A stretch of DNA of 64,000 nt from Enterobacter sp. JUb54 (GTDB lineage: Bacteria; Pseudomonadota; Gammaproteobacteria; Enterobacterales; Enterobacteriaceae): contig NZ_CP060418.1 in assembly GCF_014298075.1 (NCBI RefSeq), positions 1,488,001-1,552,000 on the forward strand. Reading direction: 5' to 3'. Below are positions 34,092 through 42,107 of this stretch, one piece after another. The notes under the pieces were generated by a model that ran no database searches, was not told the origin of the DNA, and saw nothing but the letters and a program-made list of their open reading frames with translations. Position numbers and translations under genes: made by a program. Each line of letters opens with the position of its first letter. Positions within the stretch are counted from its first letter, which is position 1.

Positions 34092-35504
34092 TCAGCTCAG
34101 CAGCTCGCGAATAAGTTCACCGAGGCGTTTCACTCCTTGTTCTTCTCTTTCACCCCAACCCCACGCGGTATTAAAACGGAAAAATGAGGCCCAGTTGGCG
34201 GTGGTGGAGAACATTTTCCCCGGCGCGATGCTGATATTATCCTGCAGCGCACGGGCGCTCAGTTCACCGGCATCAGCGCCTTCCGGTAGCTCCAGCCACA
34301 GAAAATAGCCGCTATCGCTATGATGAATTTTGACCTCGGCGGGTAAATGGCGCAGCAGCGCCTGCCAGGCCAGCTGTTTGCGTTCGGCAAGCTGGCGGCG
34401 CAGACGGCGAAGATGCGCGTCATAGCGCCGGGTAGAGAGATAATCCACCAGCGCCAGCTGCATCGGCGAGCTGGTCGAAAGGGTACTCATGAGCTGCAGC
34501 TGCTGAATCCGTCGGGCGTGTTTACCTGCCGCCACCCAACCAATACGAAAGCCCGGCACCAGACATTTTGAAAACGAGCTGCAGTGCAACGTCATCTCAT
34601 GGTGGTCCCAGTATTTCGCCGGCAGCGGCTTTTCCCGGCCAAAATAGAGCTCGCTGTAGACATCGTCTTCGATCAGCACCACGTTATAACGCGTCAGCAG
34701 CTCTACCAGCCGGGCTTTTTTCTCGGCGCTGAGGGTAAAGCCGAGCGGGTTTTGTCCGTTGGTCATCAGCCAGCAGGCTTTGACCGGGTAGTTTTGCAGC
34801 GCCTGCTCCAGGGCGTCTAAATCGATCCCCTCTTTGACGTCCGTCGCCACCGACAGCGCTTTTAAGCGCAATCGCTCCAGCGCCTGCAATGCGCCGTAGA
34901 AACAGGGATTTTCCACCACCACCCAGTCGCCCGGTTCGGTCACCGCCTGCAGGCTGAGATTCAGCGCCTCCAGGGCGCCGGCGGTGATCACGATATCATC
35001 CGGCGAGATATTCATCCCCTGCAGGGCATAGCGGCGGGCGATCGCGTGGCGCAGTTCGCTATTTCCCGGCGGGAGGTTTTCAATGACGCTCATCGCCGTC
35101 GCCGTTTTACTCACCTGCGCCAGCGAGCGGTTTAGCTGCTGGAGCGGGAACAGGCGCGGGTCGGGAAAGGCCGAGGCAAACGGCAGCATCGAGGCCCGGC
35201 GGCTGGCCTGCAGTACCTCAAAAATGTAGGTATTGATATCCACCGCTTCGTCGCGGGTCACCTGCGCGGGTGGGGCCGGCTGGCGTAGCTTGACCGGCTT
35301 CGGCGCCACATAGTAACCGGACTGCGGCCGGGCAATAATCCGCCCCTGACTTTCCAGCAACTGGTAAGCATGGCTGACGGTCATAAAACTCATCCCGCTG
35401 CTGACCACCTGCTCACGCAGCGACGGCAGGCGGTCGCCGGGTTGCCAGACGCCAAGCGCCATCTGTTCGGTTAACTGCTGCGCAAGCTGCTGGTATTTTT
35501 TCAT
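34092..35504 (-). CDS. ydcR: YdcR, MocR/GabR-family regulator
   Basis: A 470-aa fusion regulator: GntR winged helix at residues ~5-70 (MALGVWQPGDRLPSLREQV, GMSFMTVSHAYQLLESQG), then a class-I aminotransferase-like PLP domain with DDIVITAGALEALNLSLQ, ENPCFYGALQAL, NGQNPLGFTLS, and the PLP lysine in SSFSKCLVPGFRIG. By analogy with GabR it should sense PLP plus an amino acid or amine and control the adjacent ydcSTUV-patD operon. The start at 35504 matches the E. coli N-terminus (KKYQQLAQQL). Confidence 0.94.
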   Translation of the reverse strand: MKKYQQLAQQLTEQMALGVWQPGDRLPSLREQVVSSGMSFMTVSHAYQLLESQGRIIARPQSGYYVAPKPVKLRQPAPPAQVTRDEAVDINTYIFEVLQASRRASMLPFASAFPDPRLFPLQQLNRSLAQVSKTATAMSVIENLPPGNSELRHAIARRYALQGMNISPDDIVITAGALEALNLSLQAVTEPGDWVVVENPCFYGALQALERLRLKALSVATDVKEGIDLDALEQALQNYPVKACWLMTNGQNPLGFTLSAEKKARLVELLTRYNVVLIEDDVYSELYFGREKPLPAKYWDHHEMTLHCSSFSKCLVPGFRIGWVAAGKHARRIQQLQLMSTLSTSSPMQLALVDYLSTRRYDAHLRRLRRQLAERKQLAWQALLRHLPAEVKIHHSDSGYFLWLELPEGADAGELSARALQDNISIAPGKMFSTTANWASFFRFNTAWGWGEREEQGVKRLGELIRELLS

Positions 35505-35604
35505 GGCACGGTCCGGGAGATCTGATGTGCCTGACAGTATATCAGCCATAAAAAAATAGTCGTTTATAAAAACTGTTATAGCTCAGTTTGCGGCCCTGAC
35601 GCCC

Positions 35605-36285
35605 TTACCCCGACGATGAATCGGCTGCACAGACCAAAGTGGCATGATCCCACCACGGATTGTGATTCACCCGGACCGCCAGCACCTTAAAGTGAGCATC
35701 TTCTACCTCATCGATTAACGCCTGAAGCGGCTTCAGCGTACGCCAGGGTTGTCCATTTTTCAGTAAATGCTGGCAGACTGGATCGTACGCCGCAATATCC
35801 TGAGCATAGCGAGGAGTGCCGCACATAGAACCGATCACAAACCGGTCGCCAGGCTTGAGCAATCTTCTCACCTCTGCAAAGCAGCGAGTCCGGGCGCCAT
35901 CAATCAGGCAATGTAAACAGCTGCCGTCCATAATGAGTTCAAAAGTAGCGTCTTCGCATTGGTCGATATGACCGACATCACCGACCAGAAAGTGTGCCGG
36001 GAGACCGGCTTGTTGAAAGCGCTTTTCCGCCCAGCAAATTGCGGTTGCAGATATATCGATTCCCCACACGGCATATCCCTGCTGCGCAAGATACTGCGCT
36101 GCCATTGCGCCATTTCCACACCCCAATTCAAGTACCGCAGCGCCCGGAGGCGGAAGATATTGCGCAGCCTTGAGCCACTGAAAAATGAGCTCCTGTTGTT
36201 GTTTTGCCCGCTGATACCCCTCACCTGCCCACGCGATAGCCCCATTTGCTATCAATTGGCGATATTCATGTTCATAGCCGTTCAT
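35605..36285 (-). CDS. Class I SAM-dependent methyltransferase
   Basis: A 226-aa methyltransferase. SAM-binding motif I is VLELGCGNGAMAAQYL (residues ~50-65), the acidic strand-2 end is GIDISATAI, and motif II is LIMDGSCLHCL. The C-terminal region (VNHNPWWDHATLVC) is family-variable. It is related in shape to TehB/UbiE-type small-molecule methyltransferases, but no substrate can be assigned. The start overlaps the stop of the 84-aa gene (TAATG), implying coupling. Confidence 0.86.
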   Translation of the reverse strand: MNGYEHEYRQLIANGAIAWAGEGYQRAKQQQELIFQWLKAAQYLPPPGAAVLELGCGNGAMAAQYLAQQGYAVWGIDISATAICWAEKRFQQAGLPAHFLVGDVGHIDQCEDATFELIMDGSCLHCLIDGARTRCFAEVRRLLKPGDRFVIGSMCGTPRYAQDIAAYDPVCQHLLKNGQPWRTLKPLQALIDEVEDAHFKVLAVRVNHNPWWDHATLVCAADSSSG

Positions 36286-36539
36286 TATAAAGACGCCTGT
36301 ATGCCAGCAACAATATCCACAAATTTATACATGATATGGTGATGAAATGAAGTGAACGATTGGCAGGAATGGTTGAATAGTTGGCGACTGCGTCTTTTAA
36401 ATTTTGATGCTTTTTTTAATTCACATTTAATTTGATGCAACGTCAGGCCCGTTGCGGTTGATATTAACGGCAAGCCGACGCCATGGGTACACAACGTTTT
36501 TGCCATTTCGACTTTTGCCTGAAAATAGATATCTTTCAT
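36285..36539 (-). CDS. Small protein of unknown function, coupled to methyltransferase
   Basis: An 84-aa frame: MKDIYFQAKVEMAKTLCTHG, then GLPLISTATGLTLHQIKCEL, which resembles a short helix-turn-helix (as in small DNA-binding or transposase N-termini), then a basic stretch (KKASKFKRRSRQLF). A GAG-type site precedes ATG 36539. The stop codon overlaps the methyltransferase ATG. The C-terminal third looks less conserved in character. No family is recognised, and a chance frame is possible though the coupling argues against it. Confidence 0.5.
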   Translation of the reverse strand: MKDIYFQAKVEMAKTLCTHGVGLPLISTATGLTLHQIKCELKKASKFKRRSRQLFNHSCQSFTSFHHHIMYKFVDIVAGIQASL

Positions 36540-36628
36540 AAATAATCTCACGTCAGTTGATGTTATGAAAGATATCGTTCGCTGCTTTTTTAGCCAATAA
36601 GCGGCGCTTAAAGCCGGGATAAGTAATT

Positions 36629-37189
36629 CTAACGGGGGATGAGCAGCTGCAATCCGGGGTAGCGTTCCATCCAGCGCTTTGCGATGACGCGTTGCCGGAA
36701 AACAGCCAGCTTTTCATGCTCAAATGACGGCGTAGGCCGTAGACGCAGGGCAAACAGATCGTCGAGCCCATAGGGGGCAATCATCTCGATAGCGGTCGTC
36801 TCCCCAAGCCTGACCGCCACCGCCGTGGCGGTCTCCGGCCAGAACTGCAGGGCATGCCGCGTTGAGCGATACGGATTGTGACCGTGGCGTTGATGCATTC
36901 TGGCCTGGTTCTTCACCGACCAGTTAAATGCCGGCAGGTGCCGATTAAGCTGCGCTTCCAGGGCGTAGTCCTGTTCAGGATCGCGCTGAGCCGCATCGAA
37001 CCAGACCACATCGACATCCCCGGAGATCGGGCGTTGCCCATATCCATGCAGATGATCCCACACGGCATCTCGCACAAACCCTGCCCCGATCCAGCCGTCA
37101 GGCAACTGCAACGCCTGCACGGCGCGGAGCGCCGCCATTCTCAGCGGGTCATCTGCCAATATGCGCTGCACTATCTCCTGATGCGTCAT
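36629..37189 (-). CDS. Nucleotidyltransferase-family protein (DUF925-like, COG3575)
   Basis: A 186-aa protein. WIGAGFVRDAVWDHLHG and GDVDVVWFDA form the pol-beta-type nucleotidyltransferase core (G-[FV]-R-D and the DxD metal pair), with WSVKNQARMHQRHGHNPYRS and ETATAVAVRL typical of this bacterial family. Proteins of this group are annotated only as nucleotidyltransferases; the substrate is unknown. It is a single gene with its own short leader. Confidence 0.85.
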   Translation of the reverse strand: MTHQEIVQRILADDPLRMAALRAVQALQLPDGWIGAGFVRDAVWDHLHGYGQRPISGDVDVVWFDAAQRDPEQDYALEAQLNRHLPAFNWSVKNQARMHQRHGHNPYRSTRHALQFWPETATAVAVRLGETTAIEMIAPYGLDDLFALRLRPTPSFEHEKLAVFRQRVIAKRWMERYPGLQLLIPR

Positions 37190-37317
37190 GATTTTCCCTG
37201 GTCAAACAATTCGGTTCCACCTGCTGAGAGTAACCTATCGGTATCCTGGCGCCACAATGTCACCGGGCGACCAGCAACACGAAGGGTCTGACAAAATAAT
37301 GCCTTTGCGCCCGAAAA

Positions 37318-38043
37318 TCATTGGCCTTTTATATAGTTAAGTACCTGAGCGATGGTCGAACTGTCTGGATGATTTATCTCGCCCAAATGATCGCCTTCAC
37401 CGCAGATCAATGGTATTGCATGTTGTCCGGCCAGCTCAGCCATTGAAGCGTAATAAGGATCGCGACTACCTGCCCAGAACATTACCGGGGTATGGCAGGG
37501 GAATAAATTAGCATCACCTGCAACAGGTTTGCGTAGTTCGTTAAAAAAGCATCCTGCACTTATTTCATCTTTAGATGACAGCGTTTCCGTGAGTTCTGGC
37601 GCGACCTGGCGAGCGTACGACATAAACATTTCAAAAGTGAGTTTGCTGCCGGATATATCGGGAAGCCCTTTTAAGCAATCCCATCCCCCTAATACTACTG
37701 AACTTAGCCGCTCCGGATAAGACCTTAACAGTTCCATCGCCAACCACGACCCTGCTGAATAACCTACCAGATGTGCTTTTTCATAACCGAGTTCATCCAT
37801 CAGTTTCACAACCGCTAATGCCTGATTTTCTCTGCGGTAGAAGTCCTGAATATCAGACTTTTCGCTGGCACCGTGTCCTGCCAAATCCGGACATACGACA
37901 TTAAAAAAGGGGCTGATGGCCGCGATAAAACCGTTATCGTCCCAACACCGCCCATTCATCAAAAGACCATGAAGCATGATGACTAAGGGGCCTTCCCCTT
38001 CGGCACGGTAGAACAACGGTGGCATTCCTGGCACTTCCGACAT
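37318..38043 (-). CDS. Alpha/beta-hydrolase
   Basis: A 241-aa hydrolase: VIMLHGLLMNGRCWDD (oxyanion loop), PDLAGHGASEKS, nucleophile elbow GYSAGSWLAM (Ser ~96), and the terminal catalytic His in CGEGDHLGEINHP. AGGAG precedes the ATG. The sequence resembles small-molecule esterases and lactonases (3-oxoadipate enol-lactonase-like) in general shape only. No operon partner was found; it faces away from the IroE-like gene. Confidence 0.86.
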   Translation of the reverse strand: MSEVPGMPPLFYRAEGEGPLVIMLHGLLMNGRCWDDNGFIAAISPFFNVVCPDLAGHGASEKSDIQDFYRRENQALAVVKLMDELGYEKAHLVGYSAGSWLAMELLRSYPERLSSVVLGGWDCLKGLPDISGSKLTFEMFMSYARQVAPELTETLSSKDEISAGCFFNELRKPVAGDANLFPCHTPVMFWAGSRDPYYASMAELAGQHAIPLICGEGDHLGEINHPDSSTIAQVLNYIKGQ

Positions 38044-38209
38044 AGTTGCTCCTGCAAGATTTTATGTGGATGAAAAGCATACATCTCTCAGGTCATCGTA
38101 CTCAAGATGACCTACCAGATTCAGACTACCTTGCCACCAGCGATCGTTCCTGCCGGGTCTTACTTTTCTACGAGGCCTTTAATTAAGGTTGCAATCATTG
38201 AATGACATT

Positions 38210-38228
38210 GGTAATTATTATCATTTGC
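38210..38228. promoter_or_regulatory. Fur box upstream of the IroE-like esterase
   Basis: GGTAATTATTATCATTTGC matches the 19-bp Fur consensus at 14 positions. It lies 94 nt upstream of the ATG at 38323, consistent with iron repression of the esterase. Confidence 0.7.
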
Positions 38229-38322
38229 ATTAATGAGTTATCTGGTACGGTATACCGGCGTCCAGGGGAACACCACAGGGCCGGAACGACGATACCACCA
38301 GCGGAAAAGGAATAATCATCAG

Positions 38323-39270
38323 ATGTATGCCCGTGAGTATCGTGCACCACGTCCGAGTAAGGCGTTGTTTTCTCTTGTTTCTTGTTTGACCTTAATCGTC
38401 AGCACGCAAAGTCTGGCGAGGCCGGATATGCAGCCGCTGGGACCGAGTATCGCGGATAAGGGCTCCGCGGTTTACCACTTCAGCGTCAATCAGTTCGATT
38501 CTGCCGATGGCTCCCGCCATTATCGGGTCTGGACCGCCGTCCCCAATAAAGCCGCGCCGGCGTCGGGCTACCCGGTGTTGTATATGCTCGACGGCAATGC
38601 GGTCATGGACCGGCTGGATGAAGCCCTGCTCCGGCAGCTGGCAGACAAATCACCGCCGGTGATCGTGGCGGTCGGATATCAAACCAACCTTCCCTTTGAC
38701 CTCAACGCCCGCGCCTACGACTATACGCCAGCAGGCGTACAAAGCGGCAAAACCAGCACCAGCGGCGAGCGCGCGAATCGTAAGAGCGGCGGTAGCAACG
38801 ATTTCCGCCAGTTACTCGAAACGCGTATTGCCGTGAAGGCAGAACAAGGGCTGAACATCGATCCCCAGCGCCGCGGCCTGTGGGGGCACTCCTTCGGCGG
38901 CCTGTTGGTCCTGGATGCCTGGCTGTCGTCCTCCCTGTTTCAGCGGTACTACAGCGCCAGCCCGTCATTGGGCAGAGGCAATGACGCACTGCTGAGCCGT
39001 ATTACGGCGGTCAATCCGGCACAATACTGCGCAAAACACCTGTCGATCATGGAAGGATCGGCGATGCCGAACGATAACCGTGAAAAGCACCTCGACGGGA
39101 TACTGACGAAAATTCACGCCTCGCTCACCACGCTGAAAGAGAAAGGCGTCAATACTGCCTACTGGGATTTCCCCGGCCTGGGCCATGGCCCGATGTTCAC
39201 CGCCTCTTTCCGCAGCGCGCTGGTGGATATCAGCGATGAGAAAATGGTGGGTAGCGCTGGCTGTCAATAA
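38323..39270 (+). CDS. IroE/Fes-like siderophore esterase (alpha/beta-hydrolase)
   Basis: A 315-aa exported alpha/beta-hydrolase. The N-terminal hydrophobic segment (ALFSLVSCLTLIVSTQSLA) is a signal peptide or anchor. The hydrolase has YPVLYMLDGNAVMD, nucleophile GHSFGGLLVLD (Ser ~189), YYSASPSLGRGND and terminal catalytic His in GLGHGPM, the layout of IroE, the periplasmic trilactone hydrolase that linearises salmochelin/enterobactin. No iroBCDN genes are linked, so it is a solitary paralogue. The Fur box supports an iron role. The start at 38323 has AAGGAA 11 nt upstream; 38233 is an in-frame alternative. Confidence 0.85.
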   Translation: MYAREYRAPRPSKALFSLVSCLTLIVSTQSLARPDMQPLGPSIADKGSAVYHFSVNQFDSADGSRHYRVWTAVPNKAAPASGYPVLYMLDGNAVMDRLDEALLRQLADKSPPVIVAVGYQTNLPFDLNARAYDYTPAGVQSGKTSTSGERANRKSGGSNDFRQLLETRIAVKAEQGLNIDPQRRGLWGHSFGGLLVLDAWLSSSLFQRYYSASPSLGRGNDALLSRITAVNPAQYCAKHLSIMEGSAMPNDNREKHLDGILTKIHASLTTLKEKGVNTAYWDFPGLGHGPMFTASFRSALVDISDEKMVGSAGCQ

Positions 39271-39329
39271 TCCAGCAGTTAAATACTGCCCGCAATGTCG
39301 CGGGCAGTCATGTCAACGGCGGCGTTCAT

Positions 39330-39860
39330 TCAGCTCTCGCAGAAGCGTATTCTGTTGCCAAACGGATCGTACACCTCGAGGATTTTTCCCCACTCTTGCT
39401 GGACGATTTCGGGCCGGCCATAGCCGTATTGTTTAAGATTTAACTCATCCCGGAATAACGCGATGTGATTCATGGGAACAAAAAGCGTGGCCCCCGGGCT
39501 GGCATCGCCATGATGTTCGCTCAGATGGAGCTGCAAGCCGTTACGGCTAATGCCCATATACAACGGCAGGTCCGCTTCGAAACGGTGCTCAAATTCCACC
39601 GTAAACCCAAGGAAATCAAGGTAAAACTCACGGGCTTTGCGTTCATCAAACATGCGCAAAATAGGAATGCACTTTTCAAACGACACAACCGCGTCGGCGG
39701 CCTGAGGGGCTAACGTTGCCGATGCCGTATTCCAGTCCCTAAAGCCCATCTGCTGAGAGACGATTTCGAGAGCGGCTGAGTGGGAAATCGTGACCTCGCG
39801 TGACGCCAGCTCAGCGCGTAATTTTGTGGCCATCAGTTTTGCTTGTGCGATAGAAAACAT
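39330..39860 (-). CDS. Glyoxalase/bleomycin-resistance-superfamily protein with N-terminal helical domain
   Basis: A 176-aa protein in two parts. Residues 1-50 (LMATKLRAELASREVTISHS, ALEIVSQQMGFRDWNT) are a small helical domain found at the N-terminus of some glyoxalase-superfamily proteins. Residues ~60-175 are one VOC module (VSFEKCIPILRMFDERKARE, FYLDFLGFTVEFEH, LEVYDPFGNRIRF). Such proteins bind or detoxify small molecules including bleomycin-type drugs. GGAGAGA lies just before the ATG. Specific function is unknown. Confidence 0.84.
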   Translation of the reverse strand: MFSIAQAKLMATKLRAELASREVTISHSAALEIVSQQMGFRDWNTASATLAPQAADAVVSFEKCIPILRMFDERKAREFYLDFLGFTVEFEHRFEADLPLYMGISRNGLQLHLSEHHGDASPGATLFVPMNHIALFRDELNLKQYGYGRPEIVQQEWGKILEVYDPFGNRIRFCES

Positions 39861-40108
39861 TCTCTCCTGTCGTCAGGGCACACCGGTGCTCGCATTACCA
39901 GACCCCGATCGTCAAAAAAGATGAATGAAGCAAAACCGGGATAATGACGTGCTTTCACCTTTCCGTGAGGACGCGAGCGGCAGGCAGCACAAGCCTCAGA
40001 GGAAATTAGCTGATGGACTGAAATGAAGCAAGTATGCGCGGCTGGCCTTCTGAAAATAAACAGAAGACCAGGATGAATATGGCGGTCAGATCCCGCCGGG
40101 CGGTAATA

Positions 40109-40516
40109 CTATTTGTGCAGAGCGATCCCTTTAATCACCTTATCGACCTCTTTTTTGGGGCCACGCAGACCAATTCCCACCAGATCCAGATTATCGCCAT
40201 CTGCCGCGCGGAATACTTCCCGGTTAGCCTCATCATGGCCGGTGGAAAACATCGCATGAATGTAAGGAATAAGGGTTACGCCCCGCTCAAGCGCTTTGCG
40301 ATGCACCGTTTTCAGCTTGTCGAGATTCGCCTCAAATATCAGCATCGGCTGCCCGGACATATTGCCGTAGGTTCGTCCCAGAGAATCAATATAGGGTTGA
40401 CCCATTATCTCCGGCGCCGCAGATGCGATCCCGGTGGCCAGAAAAGCGACCACATTAAGACGCTGCCAGGTTGGCAAATCGTCGCGCAGAATATAGGCAA
40501 TCTTGGTATCAAACAT
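40109..40516 (-). CDS. DUF2000-family protein
   Basis: A 135-aa protein with DUF2000 blocks (YILRDDLPTWQRLNVVAFLA, GIASAAPEIMGQPYIDSLG, VTLIPYIHAMFSTGHDEANR). The fold resembles peptidyl-tRNA hydrolase 2; function is unknown. In many genomes it sits next to an AraC regulator or a LysE transporter, as here beside an AraC gene. The start at 40516 begins the conserved region; the upstream frame to 40684 is out-of-frame AraC antisense sequence and not protein-like. Confidence 0.87.
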   Translation of the reverse strand: MFDTKIAYILRDDLPTWQRLNVVAFLATGIASAAPEIMGQPYIDSLGRTYGNMSGQPMLIFEANLDKLKTVHRKALERGVTLIPYIHAMFSTGHDEANREVFRAADGDNLDLVGIGLRGPKKEVDKVIKGIALHK

Positions 40517-40571
40517 GTTTAAAAAGTCCCGTCTGTCATACGAAAAAATATCTTCGCTCAGGGACCGGTGG

Positions 40572-41426
40572 TCAGTATAGAACGTTTGTGCAGTTGCTCT
40601 GGAAGGTGGCCGGCGTGATCCGGTAGGCGCGTTTAAACCAGCGTCCCAAATGGCTCTGATCGGCAAAACCGGTTTGCGAAGCAACCAGCACCGGGGAGAG
40701 ACCGCTCGCTAACAGCTGGCGGGCAGTACGCAAGCGTAACCGGACAAGATAGGCATGGGGCGATTGACCGAAAGCGGCCTTAAACTGCCTGCTGAGCCGG
40801 AAGCGATCGATGCCGCTGATGCGGGTCAGTTCATCTAGCCCCGGGTTCTAGGCGAGATGTTCATGCAGATAGTCCCGCACCCGGTTCATCTTCAGCAATG
40901 ATTCGGTGAGCGCGATGGCCGGTTTCCGTTCAACATGCGGCATAAGGTGCGCCATCAGGCGATCCAGCCCTTCATCACGCGCGAGTCGGCCTTCATTGTT
41001 GTGAATGGCGTCAAACGCCTGGGAGATGGCGACGATCAGCTGGCGATCTTCAGTCAGCGTATGGCGAAATGCGGCCTGAACAACCGAGATATCCCCCATT
41101 CCGTAGCGGCTCAGGCTATCGGCGACGTAGTTCTGGGGAATATACAGCATGGCATAGGTAAAGCCTGTCGGCTGTGCCGCATAACCGTCATGCACGGCAC
41201 CTGGCTCAATCAGAATGGCTTTGCCGGGGGTACTGGTGTGGACGGCCCGATGGCAACTGAATCTTTGCGACCCCTGCAGCGTCACCCCCAGAAGCAGTTC
41301 TTCGTGATCGTGGTCATCGTACGCATGCCCTTTGAAATGGGCGTTGACGCTCTCGATCCCGGTTTCCGAATCGCGACGAAAATCTATCCAGTCGCCAGAC
41401 GTCGGGGATTCAGCTATTCCTGACAT
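40572..41426 (-). pseudogene. AraC-family regulator interrupted by an amber codon
   Basis: The frame from 41426 encodes a cupin-like sensor domain (HEELLLGVTLQGSQRF, PGKAILIEPGAVHDGYAA) and the start of the AraC DNA-binding domain, then meets TAG at 40848-40850. Without any frame change it continues for ~90 codons through DELTRISGIDRFRLSRQFKA, FGQSPHAYLVRLRLRTARQL, and TGFADQSHLGRWFKRAYRIT to TGA at 40572. A CAG-to-TAG change would explain it. Unless suppressed or mis-sequenced, the protein lacks its helix-turn-helix and is inactive. Confidence 0.85.
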
Positions 41427-41587
41427 ATTTACTCTCAGACCCATTCATCGAAACCATTACCTGAATAGTATACATTTTAAGGTATAAAGAGATTACCCGA
41501 GTAATTGTGTCAGACAGGCCAGCATCACCGCCTCGCCAGAATCGGGTATACTGGTCCTCTTTCACTTCGGTCCATATTTTCCTCCCT

Positions 41588-41938
41588 ATGAATCTCAATC
41601 GCTTCTGTTATCTTCTGCTGGGCCTCGCGGCGGCTGGCAGCCTGTTCCTGCCTCACCCGCTGATCATGTGGTTCCTGCTGGTCAATCTCCTGACGCTGGC
41701 GCTCTACGGGATGGATAAAACCGCTGCCCGTAAGGCATGGCGACGCGTCCCTGAAGCCACGCTGCTGGTATTTGGCTTCGTCGGTGGATGGCCTGGCGCA
41801 ATCGTGGGTCAGCAGTGTTTTCGCCATAAAACCCAAAAGCAGCCCTTTAAAACCTACTTTATGATCAGCGTGATACTGAACATTATCGTGCTGGCGGGCG
41901 GATACTGGCTGTATGCCTGGGGCCCCGTTGCGGTCTGA
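41588..41938 (+). CDS. DUF1294 inner-membrane protein
   Basis: A 116-aa protein with three hydrophobic segments and the DUF1294 signature (NLLTLALYGMDKTAARKAWRR, FGFVGGWPGAIVGQQCFRHK, TYFMISVILNIIV). Some family members carry an N-terminal cold-shock domain; this one does not. Function is unknown. The start at 41588 is chosen because upstream residues are not membrane-protein-like; a classic ribosome-binding site is lacking. Confidence 0.82.
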   Translation: MNLNRFCYLLLGLAAAGSLFLPHPLIMWFLLVNLLTLALYGMDKTAARKAWRRVPEATLLVFGFVGGWPGAIVGQQCFRHKTQKQPFKTYFMISVILNIIVLAGGYWLYAWGPVAV

Positions 41939-42000
41939 TCCCCGACACTCGCTCACGTCCGACGCGGGCGCTGTTCCACCATTAGCACCCGCGTAAAATC

Positions 42001-42022
42001 ATAACAGTCACACAACTGTTAT
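42001..42022. repeat. Palindrome upstream of the cytochrome bd operon
   Basis: ATAACAGT-CACACA-ACTGTTAT, a perfect 8-bp inverted repeat 86 nt before the oxidase subunit I start. It could be an operator of the oxidase operon or a weak terminator of the DUF1294 gene. Confidence 0.45.
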
Positions 42023-42107
42023 CATAAAAAAGCCCGCTTCTGCCTCTGCAACCCCCTGCTGCCGCCCTTTAAAATTGCGCTGAATCAATTTTCTTGCGGA
42101 GTACTGC

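Noticed and set aside
33911..34114. 67-codon plus-strand ORF in the ydcS-ydcR gap
   Set aside because: No ribosome-binding site, crosses the ydcR-side hairpin and runs antisense into ydcR.
40516..40684. 56-residue N-terminal extension of the DUF2000 protein
   Set aside because: It covers the C-terminal helix-turn-helix codons of the AraC gene in another frame and is not protein-like; the family starts at 40516.
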